Below are positions 40,684-49,332 of a stretch of 64,000 nt of DNA, piece after piece. The notes below the pieces were generated by a model, which saw nothing but the letters and a program-made list of their open reading frames with translations, was not told where the DNA came from and searched no databases. The DNA lies in the NCBI GenBank assembly GCA_004431415.1, contig QPMI01000601.1, forward strand, positions 1-64,000, read 5' to 3'. Every line of letters starts with the position of its first letter. Positions within the stretch are counted from its first letter, which is position 1. A program made the translations under genes and the position numbers. Source of the DNA: Cyanophora paradoxa (lineage: Eukaryota; Glaucocystophyceae; Cyanophorales; Cyanophoraceae).

Positions 40684-42066
40684 TTATGAACGAGAAGACC
40701 GAAGAATGCGCGTAGTAGGGGCTGTGTAGCTTGCGCTCTGATTCTTGAATGATTTATACCACCTCTGACTGTTTACCTCAGAGAGCTTCTCAGTTCCCGC
40801 GATCGTTAATTTGGCGAGCTCTCTAAGCGCCCTCTTTGTCTTTTCTGCGCGATCTTCCAATAGAGCGCCTTTTGGAACACTTGCGGCGACATCTATGCCT
40901 TCTTTTTGAACCTGCCGGATCGAAGCGGCTTCTATTTCGGCTGATTTAATTGCGTTGCCTGATGGTTCCACCACAGCCTCGACCTCTGTAATGATTTGCA
41001 ATTCGTGCGGCTTAAAAAGCTTCGGCATTACGTTCCCGGCTGCATCTTGCACCTCTATCGCGTTTCCTCTCCTTCCCGCAATTTTGTAGACCTCTCGGCT
41101 ATACCTTTGTGTTGCTCCTTTATCAAACTTTGATCTCGGCAATAATACACGGACGTGGAGACCCGGCTTAAAGTCGCTGAATATATCCTTTACGATTGTG
41201 TTCTTCCTTGAAATAATAGCCGCTCGGATCCGCTCCATATCAGAAAGCTTAACATCCCCGGGTTTCATTCCTATGGTTCTGTGAATGGTGTTATTATAAT
41301 TGAAAACGAAGTCGTCCAATTTGTCCATGAATCGAACTGTATTATAAGCGACACAGTAATTGTTTATCATCGTTTTTAAGGTCAAATGAAAGCGATTCAT
41401 TATTCCCAGAGAAGTGTGATCTCCGACCTGTTTAAAGCGGTGCTCTATTCCATTATTTTTTACGACCTCCTGAAACTCCTTCGCGATGAATTCCGAGCCG
41501 TTATCTGTCTCTAATCGAATCATCGGAGCCGGGAGCTCTGTGAGCATCTCCGCAAAAGCGGCGGCAACACTTGCGCCCTCCTTATTCTTTAACTTCTTGG
41601 CATATGCTTTTCGGCTCGTCATCTCGATGAGAGTAAGGACTGCAATGTAGCCGGAATTATAATTGCCATATGAGAGATAAAAGATGAGATCCGCTTGATA
41701 GCACCACGGCGGGGCTGTGATGGGAATAAAAGCTGTTTGGGTTGGTGCGGGGGGCTTCTTGTTGATCTGCATAAATTCTTGTTTCGCTGCGACATCTTGC
41801 ACTTCTTTCAGTGTGAGGGTCTTGTCCTCTTTTCTCAGTTCTTCGTACAATGCCGATGGGTTCTTAAAACCTGTCTTTGGGTCATACATGCGGCGCACGA
41901 TCTTAGAGGACGGGTTAGCAATGCTAAAAGGAACATCTCCTAATAAATTTGATTTTGCTTGGCGTTTTGTGATTTTTTGGGGGACTTGCTCAGTTTCAGG
42001 AACCGCGATAGGTAGTATGGTGGTCTCTGTCTCCTCTCCCGCTACCCTTCTGACGATCCGTGACAT
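40684..42066 (-). CDS. rve integrase-like protein lacking the catalytic Glu
   Basis: 460 residues, intact frame, starts MSRIVRRVAGEETET. Aligns end to end with the other integrases: ADLIFYLSY (first Asp), LETDNGSEF (second Asp), FVFNYNNTIHRTIGMKP, and a basic tail ILRSSRS. At the position of the third acidic residue, 35 residues after the second Asp, the sequence reads LGIMNRFHLTLK, so Asn replaces Glu (QGRIEAFN in elements 1 and 2). The other copy (52657-54036) has the same residue. By family knowledge the Glu is essential for metal binding and strand transfer, so this protein is probably inactive, or has another role such as DNA binding. It lies 19 bases after the polymerase-helicase stop. 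Confidence 0.88.
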   Translation of the reverse strand: MSRIVRRVAGEETETTILPIAVPETEQVPQKITKRQAKSNLLGDVPFSIANPSSKIVRRMYDPKTGFKNPSALYEELRKEDKTLTLKEVQDVAAKQEFMQINKKPPAPTQTAFIPITAPPWCYQADLIFYLSYGNYNSGYIAVLTLIEMTSRKAYAKKLKNKEGASVAAAFAEMLTELPAPMIRLETDNGSEFIAKEFQEVVKNNGIEHRFKQVGDHTSLGIMNRFHLTLKTMINNYCVAYNTVRFMDKLDDFVFNYNNTIHRTIGMKPGDVKLSDMERIRAAIISRKNTIVKDIFSDFKPGLHVRVLLPRSKFDKGATQRYSREVYKIAGRRGNAIEVQDAAGNVMPKLFKPHELQIITEVEAVVEPSGNAIKSAEIEAASIRQVQKEGIDVAASVPKGALLEDRAEKTKRALRELAKLTIAGTEKLSEVNSQRWYKSFKNQSASYTAPTTRILRSSRS

Positions 42067-42085
42067 TTCTTCTAATTAAACCTGT

Positions 42086-45000
42086 TTATTTTTTGCTGCA
42101 ATTGCACCCGTGATGCGCGAGTTGACAATTGTCTTTAAGATGTGGGCGCCTGTTGTTTATGCGATCCACGACGAGCTTGTAATTCGGATCTTGCGGCTCA
42201 ATCGGAATCGGAAGGGAACAGAGCGCACAGGCGCCCTTCTGTTGCTTCTTGCGCTCTAATATCCACTCCGGCGTAATATAATCCGCCTCGTCGAAATCGC
42301 GCCCGGCACGCTGATCCTGGCATTTATAACCGCGGATCTTCGTTTTCAGATATTCGATGTAGTCATGCTTTCCTTGGAACTTGTGAATCGGTGTATAAAT
42401 CAGCACAGTAGACAGATCGCGGTTACGAGTGAGCGCGGTATAGAACCATTCGCGAGTGGTATAGCGGAACGTAGCCTCACAAATGACAATGCCCGAATCA
42501 AGTGTGAGACCTTGCGTTGAATGACCTGTTCCTGCATAAGGGAGAGAAAAATGTTCTAACATCGCGCACGGAACCTCGAACGTGACGCCATCGAAAACGT
42601 CAGTTAATGTGACCATTTGCTTTGTGATTTTGGTGATTCGATAGGTGTAATTCGTGTATGCGTTAACAGACTCGCCCTCAGACCGCGAAATGCGTAGATA
42701 CCTGCGACAAACGACTTCCAGACCTTTGTAGAATTTGATGCCGTTGACCTCTACGGTTGCAATATTTACTTTTCGTCTATCGTGCATCAGTTTGTTGTAG
42801 GCTAAGGTCATTTCGTTTCTGTAAGCGATGCCAAAGTAGCCGTCGGGAATAGCGTTTAGATCATTAATTGTCGGCAACCCGTATTTCGAGATAATCTGTG
42901 CGGCTTCCAGTCCGTTTTCGAAGAGATCCTCTTTAATCGCCCGAATTAATTCACGGTCTGTCTCCTTCTTGTGCCGCTTGTTAATGCGTAGACTCAGAAC
43001 GTTCGGGAACATGCTTTGCACCGCACGCTTATAGTAGCCCTTGCGATCAGAAACCGATAGCTCATCATTAATCGGTTCATTTTGATAGGTGTCGCCATTA
43101 GCTAAATATTTGATATCCGGATAGCGATCGATAAACGACTTGATCTTAGCGAGATCTTTTACAGAATACGCGAATATCTCGTCGAACATAATGTGGCTGA
43201 ACTCGGAGACGAACGCCCTCTGGTCTTTTTCGCTCATAGCCTCTTCGTAGGTCTGATCATTGGAGACACGGATCCCGAGAACATTATACAAAGTACGAAC
43301 GGTAATATTCTCGATTCCGCGGACTTTGAGAGAGTCCCTTAGCTCTGCGCACTGTTTGTTATAGGGGCAAATAACTAAGCAATTCGACTTTTGAGATGCG
43401 AAACAGTTAACTCCGAGGGTCGATTTTCCACTACCGGGCATGTCAGCAAGGACAAGCATACGATTATGGAGCTCCGCGACCCGATTAAAGCACTCCGGAT
43501 TAAATTCGTCCCTCAGCGAGAACCGGTTAATGAGTGTGTCGGGATCCTGAATTTCGAGAGTTACACCCCGTGGTGGGCGGAGTGCATTCTCAGGGCATCT
43601 TTTCCCGGGAATATAGCTGAATTTGCCCATGTTCTCAAACGCATTTCGGTCGAACTCTTTCTTACTTGTCCATGAACCTTCGATATATAGGCAATCCGTT
43701 CTGATCCCGGCAACCTTGTGCCCGCGCGCTGTCAGGCGCTTGTATTGCGCGAACATATTAGCGCGGTTACGATCGTAAATATGAAAGTGGATAGGAAGGA
43801 ATCCGTTAACGAGCTCGCGGTGGGAGCTGATCTTAACGAAATAGATGTGACCTTCGAATTCGCTAAGAGCTTTGACACGTTTCGAATTCTTAGGATTGAA
43901 AGTAAACACCTCTACTGTTCCTCCGCATTCTTGGGCGAACCTTTCAGCCTCGGCACGGTTGTAGAACATTTTCGTGGATGTTTGCGAGTCTTGGAATTTG
44001 CCGAGCATTCCGATCTCTTTCACTAAAATGTGCTTCTTGTCCGTGTTTTGAATGTCGCTTGACAGCACTTTCTTCATCTCAGCGATCGACGTATTGGGCA
44101 CCAAATGCGAAGGCTCCGCGACCGCGATAATCTCTATCTTGTCCTTTACGTCCGCCCAGTGCATGGCGAGAGTGTAGCCTGTCATGAAATTATAACAGCG
44201 ACCACTCACTGAAAATGCGCGATCCAGAATAATTTCGACTCCATCAATCTTGCGAGACATGGCGGCATCATAATCTACATCCTCATCGTCGGCGAAAGTC
44301 GCTTGCTCTCTCTCAAACGCGACCACACGCACGTAGTAGATCGCGTATTCGAGAATATCGCTTCCCACTTTAAAGGGAACGAAGTCATCGAATACATTGT
44401 ATTTCGGAAGATATTGCATGCCTTTCAGTATCGAAGGGTAGCACTTCGCCATATCGACGGCTGTGTAGGTGGCTTTCGGGTTCGGCTTATAGAAATAGCC
44501 GCTTAGTGCGGATCGCTTGTAGTGCGTGAGAATTTCGCGCATGTTCGGACTGTAATGTGAGATATTCGTCGCATTTAGAAGCGACTCGCGGAAACCCTTC
44601 CCGATTTCACAGACCTTATTATAATACTCCTCTGTTTCGAAATCTTGCTCAATAAAGTGGTCTGTTGTGCGCGGATCTTTGATAGAGAACATGGAGCCAT
44701 TAGCTTTGAATGTGATGCTGTCGATCTGTTTCGATGGTGTAAGCTTCACAGCGGGCTCATATCGCATTTTCAGGAACGTAAATAGAAGCCCTTCCAGACC
44801 TTCGCGCCCAGTATAAAGAATGCGGATGAAACTGCGCTCGTCAGGCGATAGTTTAAGTTGCGTGATCTTTAACAAATCCTTGGATGTGTGCGCGAAGATA
44901 TCGTAAGTAAGACACGTCGGAATTTTATAGAGTGCTAACGAAGAGTTGGACTTAGGAACATGATTATCGAGCTCTTCGACCTCCATCTTTGCCATGCGCA

Positions 45001-46396
45001 TTTCGAGCGACTTGATGTTATCGTTGAATATATAGATGTGCTTGTTGTGAATCATAAAGTGAATATTGCGGGGAAAGATGTTTTTGTTAATTGATTCCGC
45101 CGCGAATTTGTATATTAACTTACCGTCGACATCAAAGACGCGGAAGCCTGTCTGAATTCTCTTACAGAATTTCTCGATATGGCGGAGGGTGAGAGCCAGA
45201 GAGTCGCCAGGTGTGCGTTCGCGACCGTGAAAGAATTTATAGAGACCGTCGTACGACATAGTTAAGTCAGTATATCGCGGTTTTGGCGCCTCCTGACACT
45301 TCTTAATGGACGCTCCCCATGTGGAGATGATCATATCATAGCCGCAAGCGTTAGATGTCGATGATTTGGGAAGCTCAATAACATCTTCGAACTCAGACGC
45401 GTTTGGATTTAATGTATAGTCTGTGAATTTGCTCATAATCGCGGTGCATCGCATACTGTCCATGAGCTCCTCATCCAGAAACGCGTAGCGATTTCCAGGA
45501 ATAGCACCGGCTCCGTCATCTTCGACACCTTCGTCCCCATCGATCGCGATCTCATGAACAGTTATAAAGGCATCATCGACACTGCCGCCAAAATCATCGA
45601 AACCTTTGCGTAGTTTTTTCTGTTCCTCGGTTGGTGGTGTCTTAAAGAAGAACATCTCGTATGCTTGTCCGAAAGTTCCCAGACGAATCTTCAATTCATC
45701 GTAGTTTTCGAGTAAATCGAAGATTGAATCTCTCTCTTCCGAATAATAACGATTTTGAGCGGTGAGAATTCCATACACTCTATCGATTTTTGCCAGAGCA
45801 AAGTTTCTCAACACCCTCACCGAAACTGTCTCTCTTATATTGCGGTAGGTGACAAAGGTTCTGTCTGGTATATTTAATTCGGGAATTCCGGGAATAACAA
45901 TTACCTCCGTCGACCGAGCACCGGATCCAGGCGCCCACATCTTGAACGTAATTGTTGCGAGAGTTTCCGGATCGTATGCGGCGATTGGGTCGAGAATAGT
46001 GCGTTTAATCGCATCCTCTACCGCTTTTAGTTTACCTCTCTGCTGCTTCGCTTCGAGTTTCGCTTCTTTCGCTCGTTTCTGTTCTTGCTTGCGATCGAAG
46101 CGCTGTAAACGCTTAGCCTCTTGTTCTTTTTGCTTCTGCTTTTCTATATTAACTTGGGTGCGAGCGGCGCGCTTTTCTTTCCGCTCTGCCCTGCGGAAAA
46201 CGCGGGGATTAATGATTCCATTCAGAGTATCCCGAATGTCGATCAGCGTTTGGAGCTTGGGCTTCCGATTCATTGTGTTGTGCATCGCCCAATGCGCCTG
46301 TTCTTCGGTTAGCAAATCCTGACTCAATCCCTGCATAATGTATCCGATAATCTCCTCCCGAACATTGTTAGCGATTCTGTTGGCTGCGCGCGGCAT
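42086..46396 (-). CDS. Fusion of family-B-like polymerase, SF1 helicase and HNH-type module (1,436 aa)
   Basis: One open frame. Residues 1-140: highly basic, Lys/Arg/Gln-rich coiled coil. ~340-920: divergent polymerase, with palm motif A-like TAVDMAKCYPSIL (~645) and motif C-like GIRTDCLYIEG (~898). ~970-1340: superfamily 1 helicase, with Walker A LADMPGSGKST (~983), Walker B IMFDEIFAYS (~1069), LANGDTYQNEP (~1098), GTGHSTQGLTLDSG (~1289) and FYTALTRNRDLS (~1318). ~1388-1436: CALCSLPIP ... VVDRINNRRPHLKDNCQLA.HGCN, a zinc-bound HNH-like fold. It occupies the place of PolB before the integrase. The helicase is RecD/Pif1-like and should travel with the polymerase during replication. The polymerase assignment rests on position and two motifs; the helicase call is firm. 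TATTTTCTCCGG lies 24 bases before the start. Copy B is cut by element 4. Confidence 0.82.
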   Translation of the reverse strand: MPRAANRIANNVREEIIGYIMQGLSQDLLTEEQAHWAMHNTMNRKPKLQTLIDIRDTLNGIINPRVFRRAERKEKRAARTQVNIEKQKQKEQEAKRLQRFDRKQEQKRAKEAKLEAKQQRGKLKAVEDAIKRTILDPIAAYDPETLATITFKMWAPGSGARSTEVIVIPGIPELNIPDRTFVTYRNIRETVSVRVLRNFALAKIDRVYGILTAQNRYYSEERDSIFDLLENYDELKIRLGTFGQAYEMFFFKTPPTEEQKKLRKGFDDFGGSVDDAFITVHEIAIDGDEGVEDDGAGAIPGNRYAFLDEELMDSMRCTAIMSKFTDYTLNPNASEFEDVIELPKSSTSNACGYDMIISTWGASIKKCQEAPKPRYTDLTMSYDGLYKFFHGRERTPGDSLALTLRHIEKFCKRIQTGFRVFDVDGKLIYKFAAESINKNIFPRNIHFMIHNKHIYIFNDNIKSLEMRMAKMEVEELDNHVPKSNSSLALYKIPTCLTYDIFAHTSKDLLKITQLKLSPDERSFIRILYTGREGLEGLLFTFLKMRYEPAVKLTPSKQIDSITFKANGSMFSIKDPRTTDHFIEQDFETEEYYNKVCEIGKGFRESLLNATNISHYSPNMREILTHYKRSALSGYFYKPNPKATYTAVDMAKCYPSILKGMQYLPKYNVFDDFVPFKVGSDILEYAIYYVRVVAFEREQATFADDEDVDYDAAMSRKIDGVEIILDRAFSVSGRCYNFMTGYTLAMHWADVKDKIEIIAVAEPSHLVPNTSIAEMKKVLSSDIQNTDKKHILVKEIGMLGKFQDSQTSTKMFYNRAEAERFAQECGGTVEVFTFNPKNSKRVKALSEFEGHIYFVKISSHRELVNGFLPIHFHIYDRNRANMFAQYKRLTARGHKVAGIRTDCLYIEGSWTSKKEFDRNAFENMGKFSYIPGKRCPENALRPPRGVTLEIQDPDTLINRFSLRDEFNPECFNRVAELHNRMLVLADMPGSGKSTLGVNCFASQKSNCLVICPYNKQCAELRDSLKVRGIENITVRTLYNVLGIRVSNDQTYEEAMSEKDQRAFVSEFSHIMFDEIFAYSVKDLAKIKSFIDRYPDIKYLANGDTYQNEPINDELSVSDRKGYYKRAVQSMFPNVLSLRINKRHKKETDRELIRAIKEDLFENGLEAAQIISKYGLPTINDLNAIPDGYFGIAYRNEMTLAYNKLMHDRRKVNIATVEVNGIKFYKGLEVVCRRYLRISRSEGESVNAYTNYTYRITKITKQMVTLTDVFDGVTFEVPCAMLEHFSLPYAGTGHSTQGLTLDSGIVICEATFRYTTREWFYTALTRNRDLSTVLIYTPIHKFQGKHDYIEYLKTKIRGYKCQDQRAGRDFDEADYITPEWILERKKQQKGACALCSLPIPIEPQDPNYKLVVDRINNRRPHLKDNCQLAHHGCNCSKK

Positions 46397-46420
46397 CTCT
46401 ATTAGTTCTTTTAAAATAAC

Positions 46421-46432
46421 CGGAGAAAATAA
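46421..46432 (-). promoter_or_regulatory. TATTTTCTCCGG promoter-like motif (polymerase-helicase gene)
   Basis: Minus strand, ends 24 bases before the ATG at 46396, followed by TTATTTTAAAAGAAC. Confidence 0.6.
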
Positions 46433-46565
46433 TTTCGGCGCAATCTACCAAATCCTCCTTTTCATACCCTTGTTGTTAATTCCTTAAATGCTTTTTCGAC
46501 GGATACGGGGAATAAAAAGGGAGGTAAAAAATTAATCATTTTTTGCGTCGTACGGATACTTTCCG

Positions 46566-46979
46566 CTACGAATTTTTCGCGTTCTCGACGACATGCTTTC
46601 GGGGTCTCCCAGCGGGCTTTTGCGGCTGGGGCTTCACCGGCGGATTCAGCTTTCGTTCCGCTCTTTTTCTGCGTTGGTATTCCCGTGCCTTTTCCCTGAT
46701 TTTCTCCCGATACTCTTCATCGTCTTGGTATCGCTGCTGTTTACGAATTGCGATCTTTTGTAGCTGCTCCGGGGTAAATACGGTCGCTTCCCCTGCGGCT
46801 AATCGCTCTTGCTTTTGTCTCTGATGCTTGTTTCGCTGCCGCTCTGCATCTTTCTCGCGTTTTAGTCTTAATCTCTCCGCTTTCTCCTCTTCTGTGATCA
46901 CCTTCTTCGGTCGCCCTGGTCTGCGCTTTTCTTGCTGTGCCGCCATTGCCTCTTGGTTTGAAATCTTGGGTTTCGCCAT
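46566..46979 (-). CDS. Highly basic protein with two AT-hook-like motifs, 137 aa
   Basis: Starts MAKPKISNQEAMAAQQEKRR, then PGRPKKVITEEEKAERLRLK; ends PAGRPRKHVVENAKNS. GRPKK and GRPRK are AT-hook cores at the two ends. Between them is a long charged helix and RKQQRYQDDEEYREKIREKA followed by REYQRRKRAERK, matching the RY..D..YRE..K..A..Y.RRR pattern of 21173-21403. Probably binds or condenses viral DNA. It is neighboured by the SCCDTT gene as in element 2. Confidence 0.7.
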   Translation of the reverse strand: MAKPKISNQEAMAAQQEKRRPGRPKKVITEEEKAERLRLKREKDAERQRNKHQRQKQERLAAGEATVFTPEQLQKIAIRKQQRYQDDEEYREKIREKAREYQRRKRAERKLNPPVKPQPQKPAGRPRKHVVENAKNS

Positions 46980-46988
46980 TTACTATAA

Positions 46989-47000
46989 CCGGAGAAAATA
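46989..47000 (-). promoter_or_regulatory. TATTTTCTCCGG promoter-like motif (GRP gene)
   Basis: Minus strand, ends 9 bases before the ATG at 46979; context CTATTTTCTCCGGTTATAGT. Confidence 0.6.
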
Positions 47001-47103
47001 GTTTTTTGTCACTCTGTATTATTTCCCTTGCCCTTATATACCTTTTACCGAAACCTTCAATTTTTGCCCTCGGATCGATAGGAGCACCACCGAAATTCAC
47101 CGC

Positions 47104-47517
47104 TCAATAACCGTTCCAGACGGTTCTTTCTTGTTGCTGAGGATATACATAAGGGTTTGTTAAGCTGTCATCGTCGCCTAATGCCATTTGATCCAATCTA
47201 TACATCGGATAAGGTGAATCAGCGCGCAAATGCCCTTCCACAAATTCGGGACATGATCGCCTTCTAATATGCTCTACATGCACGTCCTCTATCTGAGCGG
47301 TTTCAATATTAGAACTCATAGCCGCGGGCACAGGCGAGGGCGATCGAGATCTTGGGTGGTTGTGATTGTCGCTGTGGTTAGAATATACAGAAAGGCGCCT
47401 ACCTCCATTGTCTTCATCGCTTATATCAACCTCTACGGTTGTGTCGCAGCAAGAGTTGTGGCACGTGCTTGTGAAATGCAAATGAAACATTTCAATGCAT
47501 TGTGTGATGAAATTCAT
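47104..47517 (-). CDS. SCCDTT-motif protein, 137 aa
   Basis: N-terminus MNFITQCIEMFHLHFTSTCH, then NSCCDTTVEVDISDEDNGG, a Ser/His/Pro-rich linker (SRSPSPVPAAMSS) and a tail with Tyr/Gln (YVYPQQQERTVWNGY). The first 35 residues match the 88-residue protein at 20881-21147; the rest is unique. No signal peptide or membrane segment. A motif of the TATTTTCTCCGG type (one change) precedes it (47559-47548, minus). Confidence 0.65.
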   Translation of the reverse strand: MNFITQCIEMFHLHFTSTCHNSCCDTTVEVDISDEDNGGRRLSVYSNHSDNHNHPRSRSPSPVPAAMSSNIETAQIEDVHVEHIRRRSCPEFVEGHLRADSPYPMYRLDQMALGDDDSLTNPYVYPQQQERTVWNGY

Positions 47518-47547
47518 CGACCCTACAAATGGGCAACGTATTAAATA

Positions 47548-47559
47548 TCGGAGAAAATA
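47548..47559 (-). promoter_or_regulatory. Variant promoter-like motif between divergent small genes
   Basis: Minus strand TATTTTCTCCGA, 30 bases before the ATG at 47517; the divergent ATG at 47567 lies 7 bases beyond its other end. Confidence 0.45.
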
Positions 47560-47566
47560 AAAGGGA

Positions 47567-47725
47567 ATGAGGGCTTTACTTGCTCGTGTGTTCCCCTACG
47601 AATTGGTCGACCTTATAATGCTGTTTATGGAGCCGACATGCCCGTTTTGCAAGGGCATTCATATTAAGACCCGCTCTAAATACGGGCGGATTCAGCTTTG
47701 CCTTGCGGATATTCACAGCCATTAG
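47567..47725 (+). CDS. Mini-protein with zinc-knuckle-like Cys residues, 52 aa
   Basis: A short frame, ATG at 47567: MRALLARVFPYELVDLIMLF, followed by EPTCPFCKGIHIKTRSKYGR and a C-terminal CLADIHSH. CxxC plus a later Cys/His could bind one metal ion; the first 20 residues are hydrophobic-amphipathic. Its last 4 bases overlap the stop of the convergent gene 47722-48405. Supported by fit in the gap and Cys pattern only. Confidence 0.4.
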   Translation: MRALLARVFPYELVDLIMLFMEPTCPFCKGIHIKTRSKYGRIQLCLADIHSH

Positions 47726-48405
47726 CGGATATGGCGTTTACCACCAAGCATTGCGGCATAATTTACGGGTGCAGTCGGCACTATATGTGCATATTGCGGG
47801 GCGACCGATTGCTGACGAGTCACGGCTTGCGCATCTGTCTTTTCCTCCTTTTTAATCTCCTCTACGTCGACCTTTTGCTTTAATCCGAGTTTCGAGATCT
47901 CTTTCTTTACGAGCCCCTTTAATTTCTTGCGTTCGTTATAATCTTGCATCCATTTCTCGTAGTTTGACACTTTCATTTCAAGATCTCGCACTTTCTCTTC
48001 GAAGCTCATGACAACGTCGACTGGAACAGTGTGTTTTTGATAGGATCCGCGCTTTTTAAGCTCGGTTTCGGCGGCTTTCGGGACGTCTTGTGTCTTGTGC
48101 TGGCTTGCAACAACTTGCGCTTTGAGTACTTTGTCGGTTGCTTCATCAACAGAGCCGCCTCCAATCTGTGGTTTTACAGTAGCTAAATCCTCCATTTGGC
48201 GTTTACCGCTATCTTGGTTTCCCTTGTCCGCGGTGGCACTCGCAATAATTGCCTCTTGCTTGGCAACCTCCTCTGGCGAAGTGTCTACAAGATATTCGGG
48301 CATTTCGAGACCGCCACCCGACGTTAATCCAGACTCTTCAAGTCCGCGATTTGGATTACCAGAAGCGACCGTTTGAATGGTTTGAGGCTTCTTTCGGTAG
48401 ACCAT
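47722..48405 (-). CDS. Coiled-coil scaffold-like protein, 227 aa
   Basis: Starts MVYRKKPQTIQTVASGNPNR, then GLEESGLTSGGGLEMPEYL and an Ala/Lys/Gln-rich low-complexity middle. A coiled coil (MSFEEKVRDLEMKVSNYEKW..NERKKLKGLVKKEISKLG) lies at residues ~133-175, with a C-terminus of YAAMLGGKRHIR. Layout and position (3 bases after the ATPase stop) match 21432-22166 of element 2. Its role is inferred from synteny: internal virion or scaffold protein. Confidence 0.7.
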   Translation of the reverse strand: MVYRKKPQTIQTVASGNPNRGLEESGLTSGGGLEMPEYLVDTSPEEVAKQEAIIASATADKGNQDSGKRQMEDLATVKPQIGGGSVDEATDKVLKAQVVASQHKTQDVPKAAETELKKRGSYQKHTVPVDVVMSFEEKVRDLEMKVSNYEKWMQDYNERKKLKGLVKKEISKLGLKQKVDVEEIKKEEKTDAQAVTRQQSVAPQYAHIVPTAPVNYAAMLGGKRHIR

Positions 48406-48407
48406 GA

Positions 48408-49274
48408 TTATCTTCTCTTACATTTGATTAACATTTTCTTTTTCTTAGGCGAAATTTGGGAAAGTTTTGGGATACCTTCAAGCTCACGTTCAAATTTGGA
48501 TAAAGTTTTACAGACAGTTGTCGAATCTTTGACAGGCGGCGGTTTTGTAGCTTGCTCCTCTTGCTGTTTGCGCTTCTTTTCTTCAAAAGCCGCCCGCTTG
48601 TGGAATTTAGTAAACGGATGGTCATCGATCATATCGGCTTTTTCGACCCACCATCGCACAGAATACCCGGTATTATCGTGAATGATCGCTTGGTAGCTAT
48701 GACAGAATTCTTGGAACATGCGCTTGAAACTCTCTTTATCCATGTTCCCGAATTCCTCGTGATATGCTTCAAACTCTCGCATGTTTGACCAGCTTAGGAA
48801 TATGATATACTCCGCATTGCTGCGAATGATCGTTGACAGCTTTGTTAGTTTCTGCGATATTAAAGCGACGCTACAAAACGTATGACGACCTTGCGCCATC
48901 AATTTATTTAGCAAATGATCGCGCGAAAGATCGATAGTTCCGGACTCCAAACAATCGTCGAGCACGATAAGAATATTCTTTGGTTTCTTACCCGCAATGA
49001 TAGCCTTTTTGCGGGCTTCTATGATCGACTCTACGTATTCCGGTTTCCAGGTATCATGCACTTCGTCTGTTATTTGACCCCAGAAACCGTTAAAACTCGT
49101 AGGACAGAAAACCAGAACATACGAGATCTGGTCTTCGAGTTCTTTGATCAGCCACTTTAAGAATACCGATTTACCACAATTGGTTTTCGCCAATAGGAGA
49201 AATCGTGCGGGAAGTTTCACCCTTTGTTTCGGGTTCCATTCTTCGAGATCCATGGGCGTCGTCCCTTTTTGCAT
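48408..49274 (-). CDS. FtsK/HerA-type packaging ATPase of element 3
   Basis: 288 residues from MQKGTTPMDLEEWNPKQ; the upstream in-frame ATG at 49325 adds a hydrophobic stretch not seen in homologues. Walker A: FLLLAKTNCGKSVFLKWL (~residues 24-41). Walker B: KNILIVLDDCLESGTIDL (~104-121). Then VALISQKLTKLSTIIRSNAE. The packaging motor, diverged from those of elements 2 and 4 (Walker A KTNCGKS against KSATGKS). The C-terminus is rich in Lys. The gene sits between the major capsid and scaffold-like genes. Confidence 0.9.
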   Translation of the reverse strand: MQKGTTPMDLEEWNPKQRVKLPARFLLLAKTNCGKSVFLKWLIKELEDQISYVLVFCPTSFNGFWGQITDEVHDTWKPEYVESIIEARKKAIIAGKKPKNILIVLDDCLESGTIDLSRDHLLNKLMAQGRHTFCSVALISQKLTKLSTIIRSNAEYIIFLSWSNMREFEAYHEEFGNMDKESFKRMFQEFCHSYQAIIHDNTGYSVRWWVEKADMIDDHPFTKFHKRAAFEEKKRKQQEEQATKPPPVKDSTTVCKTLSKFERELEGIPKLSQISPKKKKMLIKCKRR

Positions 49275-49332
49275 TCTTTCACTATAAAAACAATAGAAAA
49301 ATAAGACTGACTGTGGTAATCTCACGAATTCC

